Position numbers and translations under genes: made by a program | Source of the DNA: Hermodice carunculata | Taxonomy: Eukaryota; Annelida; Polychaeta; Eunicida; Amphinomidae | Length of the DNA: 64,000 nt | Assembly: GCA_964020975.1 (NCBI GenBank) | Contig: OZ026630.1 | Coordinates: 24,830,739 to 24,894,738 of the forward strand | Direction of reading: 5' to 3' | Shown here: positions 23,801-35,371 of the stretch, one piece after another | Position numbering within the stretch: the stretch's first letter is position 1 | Layout: every line of letters starts with the position of its first letter | The notes under the pieces: generated by a model | Databases searched by the model: none | What the model was told of the DNA's origin: nothing | The model's input: only the letters and a program-made list of their open reading frames with translations

Positions 23801-24980
23801 ATATTAGGTCAGGAGTGCTGATGAGGAAATGAAGACCTCCAGATGCTTCCACTTATGAAGAATGGAGAATTATTCATCTGATAGTGGTTCCTCCATCATA
23901 TATGACACAAGTTTTGAAGACAGCTTATGATGTGCCTATGGCGGGCCACTTGAGTATTAGAAAGACTCAAGATTGAATATTATAACACTTCTTTTGGCCT
24001 AGATTACATCAGAATGTGTCAGAATTTTGTAAGACATGTCACACATGTCACACATGTCAGGTGGTCAGAAAATCCAATCAGAAAATAAAACCTGCTCCTT
24101 TGATTAGTATCCCAGTTCTTGAAGAACCATTTAGCAGGTTCATTATAGATTGTGTCGGACCACTTCCAAAAACAAAAGTGGAAAATAAGTTTCTCCTTAC
24201 TATCATGGATTCAGCCACTAGGTATCCTGAGGCCATCCCATTAAAAACATTAAAGCTTCTATGATCATTGATGCTTTAATGAAATTTTTCACTATAGTAG
24301 GGCTACTGATACAGGTACAAAGTGACTTAGGTTCAAATTTCATGTCTGCAGTGTTTCAGGAGGTTGCCCACCAGTTAGGCTTTAAACAAATTAAATCTTC
24401 AGCCTACCACCCAGAAACACAAGGGGCTCTAGAAAGGTATCATCAAACACTCAAGAATATGATGGGAACCTATTGTTTTGAAAACAAAAATGCATGGGAT
24501 AAAGGTATAAATATGTTATTATTTGCCACCAGAGAGATACCAAATAAGTCACTGGTGTTCAGTTCATTTGAACTGATATATGGACATACTGTGAGAGGTA
24601 CACTAAAGCTTATGAAAAAAAAATGTTTGGTGGAGACACAAGATGAACCTATCTTAGAGTATGTGTCCAAATTCAAAGAAAAGTTGAAAAACAAACCAAC
24701 TTGTGAGGTGGCACAATCAAATCTGATGAACGCACAGAGTAAGATGAAAACATGGTATGATAAGAAAGCAAGGGAAAGAAGTTTAAAACCTGGAGACAAG
24801 GTCTAGGTACTTTTGCCTATGAAAGGGCATTCAATTCAGGCAAAATTCAGTGGTCCTTATCTGGTTAAAAGAAAGTTTAATGGTGTGGATTATATAATAT
24901 CTACACCAGATAAGAGGAAAGCTCAACAGCTTTGTCGATGTTGTGTTGTTATGGCCAGTAAATAATGGAATAAATATTTA
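20850..24980 (+). mobile_element. Ty3/Gypsy LTR retrotransposon fossil with tRNA-Pro-type primer site
   Basis: Plus-strand broken element. A probable 5' LTR occupies about 20850-21625; it has a TATATAAA box at 21126 and ends next to a primer-binding site at 21628-21645. Parts then follow in Gypsy order: a charged, helical gag-like region (about 21940-22360), a cysteine-bearing segment near 22860, a protease start with DTGA (about 23140), then integrase with an HHCC-like zinc region (CHTCQVVRKS, near 24040) and the catalytic core (SDLGSNFMS, then SAYHPETQGALERYHQTLK). I do not see a clear reverse transcriptase, so part is missing. It is dead, with many breaks (roughly ten or more), and looks old. 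No matching 3' LTR was recognised. Confidence 0.8.
21628..21645 (+). other. Primer-binding site, tRNA-Pro type
   Basis: TGGGGGCTCCTCCGGGAT differs by one base from the classical TGGGGGCTCGTCCGGGAT, complementary to the 3' end of tRNA-Pro. It marks the inner edge of the 5' LTR of the Gypsy fossil. Confidence 0.8.
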
Positions 24981-25400
24981 CCTCATTTGGCATCAGCCGT
25001 CACATACATGGTAAACTGTAGTACTGGATTTTCAGCCAACATGGTTATGTTAGGCAGAGAGGTAACTAAACTCTCAGACCTTATATTTGGTATATGGAAC
25101 ACGCCCTTAGATCAAAATGTTCCACAATATGTCAAAAACCTAAAGGAGAACATCAAGGTAGCACATGAGTTGGCTAGAGAACAACTTAGACTATCCAGGC
25201 TAGGCAGAAATGGGGTTATGATCTGTGACTTGGTGAGCAAACATGTGAAGTCGGTGATTTGGTCTATAAACTCCAGGCAGCTTCTAAAACAGGTCATAGG
25301 AAGAAGCTTAGTAAAATTTGGGATTGGCCCTTTTTTATAACTAAATTTCTGTCCCCAGTTCAGAAGTAAGGGACGCAAACAGGAAAAAGTGGTCCATCAT
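24981..25400 (+). mobile_element. Fragment of a second Gypsy-like element (integrase C-terminal part)
   Basis: Encodes the segment after the integrase core: STGFSANMVMLGREV, KLSDLIFG, then a helical region (AHELAREQLRLSRLG) as in other Gypsy integrases. This repeats a part already present just upstream in different wording, so it comes from another element or a distant copy. It is a broken fossil. Confidence 0.6.
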
Positions 25401-28400
25401 GATCTTATCTAAATATGCCAAGATATACACATTGAATGAGGCATCAGCAACATGAGTTCTTCGACTTAGATACAACAATCTCTTATGATGAGAACCAGCA
25501 AGAAGAGTGACAAGATCTCTCACTGGTGGTATTGTTCAGCAATCCATCTCCAGACGAATCATTAGATGACCAAATAAGTAGTACACCCTTGCCAGTCAAA
25601 GAATCCCGTAGTGATGGATTGACAGAGATTTAGAGTCTGGGTTTGAAGCCCCATCAACCAATCAGGATGGTCTGTACCAGAAGCTTCCCCTGAGGTTGCC
25701 AGTAATGATACCAATATGCACAGACCATAGAGCCAAAAGAAATGTTTGCTTGAATGTTTGAAGAAATCTATCATTGAAGGGGCAAAAGTTGTTAGCAGCT
25801 ACAAACTATACCTCAGTCTGTGTCAGGCTGCTACAAATTTAAGTCTTATCAGGCAAGTGGTTTTTTACCTTAAACTAAGCTAACTGACAAGTCGGGAGAA
25901 CTAAAAGGTGATGGGCCTAACAGGTCTCTTTTTACTTTTGGCAGAAGAAATGAAATTTGTGTTTTGGGTGGTTAGGCGTATGCATTTTGGAAAAAGAACT
26001 AGTGTCTGCAGTTAATGATGAATATTTCTAAGGTTGAGAGGACCGTTTTAAAACCACCAGTTGCTTTTTATGGGTGGCTGCCTGTCTCAAGTCAGGAGTG
26101 AAATTTGTTTCTTCACATTGGTATTGGAAAAGAAATGTTGATGCTTTGGCAAGTCTGAAATCTCTTTGCCGTCATTGTTGGGTTTGGAGTTAATGAATAT
26201 GGATCATGTGTTTCTGTACTATTACTCACAGTGGACCTCATAAGCAGAAAGCAACCTTCCCAGGCCACTAACTCATACATGTACTTCAATGCACTACTCC
26301 ATGGATTCCACACAGATAGATGCCCCAAACATGCACATATATGCTTGACTGTCAATTTATAGTATGCATTATATATGTATTTTGTATGATCATTATGACA
26401 TAATATAACCATGTACTGACTTCTTATAAAATAATGTGTGTCAGTGTTTACCAATATATGCCTGCATGTCCAGTTATTATGGAATACCATGTACACCAGC
26501 CAGAGCTTCTACCCCAAGCTCCTTTGGGTGCAAACAATTGCCCTCAAACCACAAACACATGTGCGGTTATGTTAGTTTATCTCCTCTTAGGGGGGATGTT
26601 GGCTGTTGAAAGAGCCCAAGAGGTCCAAATATTGGAAGTTACAAGAATTTTCAATCCTATGTATTTCGAGAAATTTGCATTATTTTTCCTTGAGAGTTTG
26701 TAAATGCATACTGTATCACTTCAGACACAAGTTTATCACAAAAAATTGGACATTGGTGTCCTTCATCTCCCAATATTTCAAATAATACTTCATAATTGAT
26801 CAGAGCTCTGAAGTGTGGAAGTGTTAGCATCATATTGAACCCATGCTGTTCATCAGTATTTTCTACCCTCCCTACCCCTTTAAGTTAACCAATTCATGTA
26901 TATTGTATTGTAAACAGCACAAATAAAGGCTGTTTTTATGTGGTTGATGGGATCTGATCTGCCTTACCTTATAATTCTATTGAGTGAGATTAGAATATGT
27001 GCTGTGTACATTTTAACTTTAAAACTAAAGGTATTATTGTCTGCAGGCCAGATGATCCAGCAACTGACTTTTAATTGGCTCATTTGGGAGGACTGGAGCT
27101 CAGATGATGACTGCCCACAAACAGCCAATGTAAAGGACCCCTTAAAACAGCTCTCCGTTACCATCCCTAGATCTTTGGACCCAGGTCAAGCTACTGAACC
27201 AGAGATGGTTTGGTTACCAGCAGACAAAGGAGCACACCAGTGAGATATAAAAGTGGAGTCAAGTAAATGTTTGAACCTGGATGTTCAAAAGAAAAAGAAG
27301 AAACATTGCACTCACCACTGTCCCATATATTTCACTTTGGCAAAATGGCCAGAAGTGGGACCTTCAGACCCCTCAAAAGTCTCTTGGAGATAGCTTTATG
27401 GCCAGATGAATCATCTGCATGAAAATAGTCATATGGGTGGAATATGTACTGGGCTTTCAAATTGGACCTTGAAATAACCTTGAAGTGTAATCCGTATCTA
27501 TAATCTTATATCTAGCCAAATTTACTCCCATATGTGCACATATATCATTAAAATGATGACAAAAATTTATAATTTCGGAATCTCAGGATATTTCTGAAAA
27601 ATATTTGTAGCTCTATAACTCAAAATTAAGCCATTTTCATAAATTCTATCACAAACGGTCATTTTGCAAAATATCAGGATGAATTTTGAGAAGAAAAAAA
27701 AAGTGATCAGAGATGCACACCTAGGGCTGCAGCTTAAAGTGTAGATAAACTGAAACAAGTGTCAAAAATAAATGAATTTCAATGAATTTATGTCAGTTTA
27801 AAAACAGAGCCTCATTGTGGATTTTCAAAGTCCAAGATGGCCACCTCTTTGGCTGAACTGCAAGTTAAATTTAAAATATCCTGATGATCTTTTTTTTTAA
27901 CTGTATCTACTCTTTGAGCCAGGCTGCTAGTTGTATTTTTATAATTTCTCACAATGGCGCCTGGCAGTAAAATTGGAATCAATATTACAGCATATCCCGT
28001 GCACTGTTTTCCTCATTTTTGGCCTGCACTTGTGCATAGGCTGCCATCAGACAAGCAGAAAGAGATCAGGACCTTGGCGAAGATGATTGTGTTGGTAGGA
28101 GAGCACTTTAGTGCTGTGGCTTTCGGGGACTTCCTCAGGCACTACGGGTAATTGATTTGCATAGCCATTTAGAGGGGTTGGTACAGAAGTCAGGATGCGG
28201 GGATTTCTTTGAAGTCTGCATGCTTGTTGGCATGGGTGGTTCTGCATCTCAGGTCTGCAAAAACTGCAAGAGGACATGGTAGCATGGTGAACTTCACCAT
28301 TGGCTTTAACCCACGATCTGTAACACATAGAGAGGAAGAGGTTGGTGGCCAAAGTAGAGGATCTCATACAGTGTGACAACGCAGTGGGTCTAGGGGAAGT

Positions 28401-29200
28401 TGACTCAGATTTTAGTTATCAACAACTGTCTGAACAGGGTAAGATTGACCAGGGGAAGACTCTTGAGACTGTATTGCCATTAGCAATGAAATATCAGTTG
28501 CCAATAGGGGTCCCTTGCCATGACCATGACAGCAAGGAAGCTACCTCTTAGTGTTGGGATCTTTTACTGAGGTCACAAGACTCAGAACAGAAGTACACAT
28601 GTCCATTGTTTTTGTCTGGATCTGGGTGATGTTGCAAGATGGCTGAATCTGTTTCCTAATAGAGTGTTTGGTGCAACAGGGTATGTTCTCAGACAGGAAG
28701 TTAGAGATTGCATGGCAAATGTGCTGCAAAACATTCCATTATAGAAAATTGTGCTTGAAACTGACACACCCTTTTTAATCCCTCATGATTTCATACCCAA
28801 GCATGATTTGGAAGTTGCCAGGCCGAAGTGAATAAAGTACCTGTTCAACTCATTTGTGAGGTTGCTTGGGGTGTAACCAATTGTTTTTATGAGTCAAATT
28901 AAAAGGTTCATGCTTGTGTACATAGATATGGCTGGTGGTGCATGACACATATTTCTAAATTTGGATAGCCTGTGTATTCTTTTTTGACTTTTTATTCCTT
29001 TTTTACTTTTTCTCCTCTCACCAATCTAGCGACCTGACCATTGTCAGGAGGAAGATCGTACTTCCGTACTGGTGTGATGGAGATGTGATACAATGATTGT
29101 GGACACTACGTTTTCTTTCCTATATGCTTTCTCATGTTTGAATGGTCTTATTCTGTAAAGAAATGTGTACTCCGAGTACAAAATAAATAATATATATATA
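25401..29200. other. No gene recognised; scattered retroelement-like debris
   Basis: About 3.8 kb without a supported gene. Short frames (26434-26703, 26938-27243, 27954-28151, 28342-28551 plus) give no clear domain. Position suggests decayed remains of the Gypsy elements upstream. A spliced host exon cannot be excluded, but none is visible. Confidence 0.45.
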
Positions 29201-29252
29201 ATAATGTATATATATATAGCCTGTGTATTAATATATATATATGTATATATAT

Positions 29253-29292
<40 letters not shown>
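29190..29292. repeat. (TA)n microsatellite
   Basis: Interrupted TA tracts, longest at about 29256-29292. Confidence 0.9.
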
Positions 29293-29295
<3 letters not shown>

Positions 29296-29933
29296 TCAGT
29301 GGTCTGACTTCTCTAGCTGCCGCGTTATGTGTCTAGGTTAGCCTCAGTTATGAAACTATGGAAAGTATATTTCAAATGGTTTTTGATCGCGTGTATATAT
29401 TTTGCAACATTTATACTTCCCATAAGAATGTTCATATTGGAAAAGTAGTATATTAAGATATACAGAGAGTTAGATCTGGTGTTGGTTATATATTAGTATT
29501 TTGAATAGGTATGACTTATTAGGAAAACTTTCTCATGTTCTTTTTCTCTTCACCAATAACAGTGAGACCATCACGTGTCAATGTCCTTGTTCAAAATCAG
29601 TCCAAGTCTGAAACCGTCCAAATGTTGACAAGTCTATCAACATGAACATCACCAGACACAACAGCAAGACTTGAATAGCCATCAAGCATAAATTATTCAT
29701 TGAAAATCTAAAGTGGATAAGATGTTATACTGACAATGTGAAAGTAATGACTGTCAGGAAAAATAGAAGTGGACAACAGTTTTCAACAATTTTAGAAAAG
29801 CTGCATTGAAAATCCGAGAAAACGAGAACTATTCATGATAAAAAACCTTCAGTTATCAAACAAGGTAAGTCCAAACCCAGAAGTTCAAGGTATTGTTTAT
29901 ATATCAGTCAACGAATACGAAATGCAGTATAAA

Positions 29934-30048
<115 letters not shown>

Positions 30049-30099
30049 TATGTGTGGGTGTGGGTGTGGGGGGTGGGGATGGGTGTGGGGGGGTGTAGT

Positions 30100-31600
30100 G
30101 CATATACTTCCCATCGTTTCACGTCATCTGCGGCCCGCAAAATCTGCGCAAATGTCATTTGCTTCCCGCAACCTCGCGATTTTTTTTGTCCTTTATTATG
30201 GTGTTAATGTGTAGGTAATGCCCTATAAATGAAAAAAAAAAACATAATTTAATCTCCTAAGCTACTAATCGGTGTTCCTGTACCATTTCAATGTTAATGA
30301 CCTGTTAAGCGGTGTAGCCATTCCAAAGCACTATTTACAAACTTGAGGATAAGATTTATGCTGCGGTTTCATCGTGTCTTTGTCATAATGATACCATTTT
30401 TTTGTTAACTCTATTAAATTGTATAAAATCCCCAGAACGATACAGCAAATATTCACACAACTTTTTCCTGAGTTCGCAGCAGTATATACAATCCAGTAAA
30501 AAATGCATTTTATTCTCCTCTTCATTGTTGTTACCAACTTTGAATTTGTGTTGTTCATCTTGCGTTTTGGGCCTCGTATATTTCCCTGCTTCAATTGTAT
30601 TGTCAGCTTCTTAAAGTTATTTCTCTTCTTGACAGCGGTGTTCTTTTTCAAATATTTTTCCAAAGTACTCTTTGAATGACCAGCATGTTCGTGTGTGTTC
30701 CCATCAGCGATTACTGAGAGAGAAACCCAACTTGTCGTAGGGTGAATGTTCTATAGTTGTAACACTTCAGACGGGTCTTTGTAACAGGAAAGTCAGTCTG
30801 ATACAAATGTCTCTGTAATATGGACCCAGTTGTGTGTTTTGTGCCTCTGGCCGAGTCCCGTAGTATACTGGCTGCATGGTCATGTACGAATTAACTGCTG
30901 CAAAAGCACAAAGAAGCGGAGTCTGGTCAGTATCAACATGACCATGTCTCTAGTGAGGCAATTGTCATACCAGATAAGAGGTTCATTTGGCAATCTGGTG
31001 ATGACGACATATTTAAGGAGGCTTTGTAATCAAGTGAACTCGAAGCAATATCAGTATGTGCACTTAAGATTATCTTGATAACCCAGATTCAGACATCCAC
31101 GATTTGGTATCCAACTTTACTAATTAATCAAATCAACACATACTGATAAAAAAAATGCAAACACTCAGGCTACATCCTGGGGTCTTGTGTTGCTATGGAC
31201 AATATACGTGATACAGTTCAAAGGTTCAACCGTGAAGCCAACATACTCATGAGTCAAATATGTCTACAGAGCGATCAGATATATGTCGTTGAAGACACAG
31301 TGCATGCCTTTATTTTGAAGACAGCTTTCGGTTTTCTCTGGGAAAGAAGTTAAACACTTTTTTGTAACTTGGCGGAAAGCCATAAGGTATATTCGGTCCC
31401 TTCCATACACATGTCACAGTAACTTCCTTCACGTTATATATGTAACGATGTTGACAATGAGTCTCGAATGCACAAACGTTTCGATCCTTGGGTTTTCTAT
31501 AAGTCATTATACGTTACCAATAAACTTGAGAGTATTTTTGCAAAGATGGATTATGCAGGCAACCAACCAGCAGCATGTAAATCTCACAATTACATAATGT
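30100..31600. other. No gene seen
   Basis: Non-coding. A minus-strand frame at 30331-30663 (Lys-rich, 110 codons) has no recognised feature. Arms CATGGTCATGT (30876-30886) and ACATGACCATG (about 30937-30947) can pair as a hairpin. Confidence 0.45.
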
Positions 31601-31612
31601 CTCGGCTCCGAA

Positions 31613-31745
31613 TCCATACAACCCCTTTCCCACTTGACCGGGTTGGATCCCGAGTATGTACAGGAGTAAACCCGTAATGCACTCCTAAAAAGATCCTATT
31701 CAACTCTTGGAGCTCGGGAACAATTCGGGGTGTTTTAGCAAAGTT
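31613..31745. repeat. Possible transposon end with CCCTTTCCCACTTG terminus
   Basis: CCCCTTTCCCACTTGACCGG reads inward and matches, with a few changes, the reverse complement of the right boundary of the block at 39330-39611 (GCCCTTTCCCACTTGGCCGA). Both are followed by several CTCGGR/GAGTT words. Confidence 0.4.
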
Positions 31746-33050
31746 TTGAGCATGTTTAAAATTAAAGGGGTGAGAACAAGACCAAGGCTAAATCACATTT
31801 TGGGGTATTTCATATGTAAGGCACCACATGATGCGGAAAACAGCCCTCTACCTTTTTATAATACTAGTTTATACTAATTTCGGGGGGGGGGGGTGTAAGA
31901 GGCCATTTAGTTCGATTTAAAAACAAGGCCATCTTGGACTTAACCCTGTTCTCACACTGACACACGGCAGATGTTTTTATCATCTGGTCAGGCAGGTCCT
32001 TGAACCCAGGTGGGTTTTAGATAATACATTCGCAATAGTGTGTGGTGATCAAAGTATTTATTATCATAATTAACATTACTTTTTCTAGAGTTAATATATT
32101 TCTATTTAAACTACCCTGCAACAATGTTAGTGCAAAAAAATGGAAAAATAGACTGGGTGGACTTAACCTTGTTTTATACACCAACACATTTTGCATTGCT
32201 TCAATACTGGAATTAACATGATTAAAGGATCTGCATATCCTGGGCAAGCAGTGGTCCTGCTGAAGTTTGGGAAAGTTAACATCAAATTAGAAACTAATTA
32301 TCATGAATAAAGTTCATGAATAGCCCTCACAGTTTGCCAAGCCCATTGGTGATCAGGAAAACGGTATGCCTAAACTATACAATACTCATCTGTCTATTAA
32401 ATGGTTTTGTCCGGGGGGGGGAGGGGCTGTTCGCATATTACAAAACGCTTTTGGGGTAATTTCAAACATCCCGACCCCTTTTGTTACATTTTTTTCATAT
32501 TACCTCTTTCAGTGCTAAATTCGACAACAATCGCATTTATTTATATCATTTTGATAATATCATATTCACATTCTTCATGCGAAGACCTTCCATTCGAGTA
32601 CCAACAAAAATATAGGTTTATGTTAGCAGATTCAGGACAGCGTTTGTTCTAGGTCAGCATTTATCCTCGGTGCACTTTGCAGACAAAATCCCAAATAATT
32701 TTAGTAAGCAACATTTTAACTGAACAAAAGTCAATGTCGCTTCCTTGACTTGAAATTAAAATCCGTTTGTTACGTCACTTTATTGTTCCAACTCATCCAT
32801 TACTTTCTATGAATAATGAGGTGCTGTGGAAGTACCACAGTTCAAGTCCTGAGCTATATTATTTTCTATGAATGATGCACTCTTTGGTAATTAACCTATG
32901 CATAATGTAACTTTCTACGAAATGGAGTACTAGAACACGAATCAATTTAAATCATTATATTTGCTCCAAGTCCCATTACTTACTCCACTGTTTTTTCCAA
33001 TGATCATTGTTTTCTACTGACGATAAGTTGTAAATGAAAGGTTTAACATT
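31746..33050. other. No gene seen; weak inverted-ended repeat
   Basis: Contains GGTGAGAACAAG near 31769 and an inverted partner CTGTTCTCAC near 31946-31955, perhaps a decayed small transposon. G runs lie at 31882-31893 and 32413-32421. No coding signal. Confidence 0.4.
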
Positions 33051-33054
33051 CATT

Positions 33055-33501
33055 CAATTGCCATTATTATCATTATTATTTTATTGAACCTCCGCGAACG
33101 GAGAAATAAAAGTACATTGAAATGACTACATCGACATGATAAAGACAGATAAAATACACCATGCAGAAAGTAAAATAAATACTGAAGTATGTAAAATGAG
33201 AGATACAAAACAGTCAAAGGGTACAAAACCAACATAGCTATTGCCATGCCACTGCATGGGGGAACATTACCATATTACATATAAATAAAATGACACAATG
33301 AACACTCGGTAAAACATCGAAACTATGCAAATAAAAATATAAAAAAATAATAAAAATGAATCAATTATGTCATGTGGGTCCGCACAGAGGTTCGGCCGCT
33401 ACCGCTGCCCCCCTCTGACGACCCCAGGAGCACCTAGTCATGATATTGATATCATTTTATATTATCCAGTCCATGTTCCGGGAAATAAAAGTAAGGTACG
33501 T

Positions 33502-33596
<95 letters not shown>

Positions 33597-34375
33597 CATA
33601 TACACACATACATATGCATATACACATATACACATACATATACATACATACATACACCTACACATGCACATACATACATATATACACACATACACATACA
33701 CATACATACATAAACCACCTGAGTATAGAATACAGTACACCTTATGGTCAGTAACGCACTATATCATGAAAGTAGTAGTGACCATAAATGGAACCATTGC
33801 ATGTTTTCCAGTCCATGACTTTACATAATTCTCAGATAAACTACATATGGTCAGAAATACATGTGAAGTGAACAGTGACAATTAATGAATTATCTTGAGC
33901 TGCTCCACTGGACAAATGTTCAGAAACATCTGGTCAGTGGAACAGCCAAAACATGTTCTTCAGCCCATGGCTTTATAAAATTCTCATGGTGCACAAGATA
34001 TCTGAGTGAGTCCACAGTGCCGTCACCGGGCACATAATGAGGGACTCGGAAGCGGAAATCGGAAAAAGCAACATTAACAGGGGAGTAGCCAAGTTTTAAG
34101 ACTCGATCAACAATGGAGTCTTTATTTCTCTTGCCAAGAACAATATATTCTGCAAGTAAATGGGAGTATAGTGTTGTTAAGGGAGACTGGGTTTTAAAAC
34201 ACCGATTGAGTAAGGATAAAGTTTTGACAGCAATCTGGTCCGAGACACAGGGAATATCAAGGGATTTTAATAGAGAGGTATTATGAGACCATTTACCAAT
34301 TCCGACATATCGCTTCACAAGAGTACCCTGAGTGGACTCTAATTTAGACAGTGAACTGCAAGGTTTCATAATATA
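33055..34375 (-). mobile_element. 5'-truncated LINE, C-terminal end and 3' UTR
   Basis: The minus-strand frame 34369-33920 reads TLVKRYVGIGKWSHNTSLL, then SDQIAVKTLSLLNRCF, like the region after the reverse transcriptase in several non-LTR retrotransposons (K-x-x-G-L/I-x-K-x-x-x-x-x-x-L-L). Downstream are about 0.85 kb of 3' UTR and a tail of ATT-rich repeats at 33060-33085 (minus strand AATAATAATGATAATAATGG). A long TA microsatellite at 33505-33590 has expanded inside the UTR. RT and endonuclease are absent, as usual for 5'-truncated copies. Confidence 0.6.
33505..33720. repeat. (TA)n then (CATA)n/(CACATA)n microsatellite
   Basis: About 86 bases of TA followed by mixed TACA/CATA repeats to about 33712. 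Confidence 0.95.
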
Positions 34376-34547
34376 AACAATGGATTTTAAATTGCTTAAT
34401 CATCTCAGAACCACATTATTTGTTGTAAATAACGAGCCTTGGCCTAAGCATCATTATTTTCTACAAATGAAGCACTCCTCGGTAATTAACATATACTTAA
34501 AATCACGCATTACAACCTTGAAACTTTTTACTGAAATGTAACAATAA

Positions 34548-34570
34548 GGCTAAGTCCAATGGACTTAGCC
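34548..34570. repeat. Perfect 23-bp palindrome
   Basis: Arms GGCTAAGTCCA and TGGACTTAGCC around a single A, followed by T6 after CCC. It could form a hairpin; function unknown. Confidence 0.6.
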
Positions 34571-34819
34571 CTTTTTTGCACTACCATACACCCACAAATT
34601 CATTAAATCGATACTTTTCTATTCTTTTATGTACAAACACAGCATACAATTCACTGAAATTCATAACTACAAACATATCTTACCATTTATGGTTGGAAAT
34701 TACAGTGTATGTCTACTGTTAAAAAAAAAACAGTTAGTTTTTGCCCTTTATCTCAAAATGGTAAAAATGGACTTAGGCTTGGTTTTGTTTTAGCCACTTC
34801 AATTTCCATGACATGAAGT

Positions 34820-35060
34820 AGCATGGGAACTACTGATGCCCTCGGAATGCTCCTAGGCAACTCGAAATCAACTCGGCGCATGTTTGGTTTTCAGAAGCAT
34901 CCAGAGGTTGCCGAGTTGATTACGAGTGTCCACAGCTTGCCCAATGCATCCCGAGTTCTTTCGGCGTTATTGCCGAGTTTTCGTGAGTATTACAAGTTAA
35001 ATACGAGCAGACAATGAGTTTCCCGACCTGGTCCTGAGTTCAAAGCTGACGTCAACAACG
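34820..35060. repeat. Block rich in ACTCGG/CGAGTT words
   Basis: Contains CAACTCGAAATCAACTCGGC, then GCCGAGTTGATTACGAGT, CCCGAGTTC and GCCGAGTTTTCG at short intervals. The same words crowd 39330-39611, in largely opposite orientation, and 31620-31745. Confidence 0.5.
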
Positions 35061-35371
35061 CGGGATTATGAGGCGAGTCCAACGGGACCAGTCATCATTT
35101 CAAACATGGGTCCAAAGAGAGCCAAGACTACTGCAAGGAGCAAGAGAGGCAGGAAAGACCCTTTCTCCAGAGCAAGTGATAACAGTATATAGCAGATGTG
35201 CATGTAGAGGAAGGAGGAGGAGGCAGGAGAAGAACAGGGTGTTGTTGGTAGGGATCTGGTGATCCCTCCTCCTCGTGTCGAAACCCCTCAAGAACAGTCT
35301 TTCTTGTGTCAGGAGACATGCATGGCTCCAGCTAATCGAGTAAAAGTGATGATAATCTAGAACTCTTAGCA

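Noticed and set aside
27954-28151. 65-codon frame MAPGSKIGINITAYP
   Set aside because: Looks protein-like in composition, but I find no family or splice partner.
30331-30663. 110-codon Lys-rich minus frame
   Set aside because: Composition follows local AT richness; no recognisable motif.
33367-33828. Tyr/Ile/His/Thr-rich frames
   Set aside because: TA and CATA repeats inside a LINE UTR.
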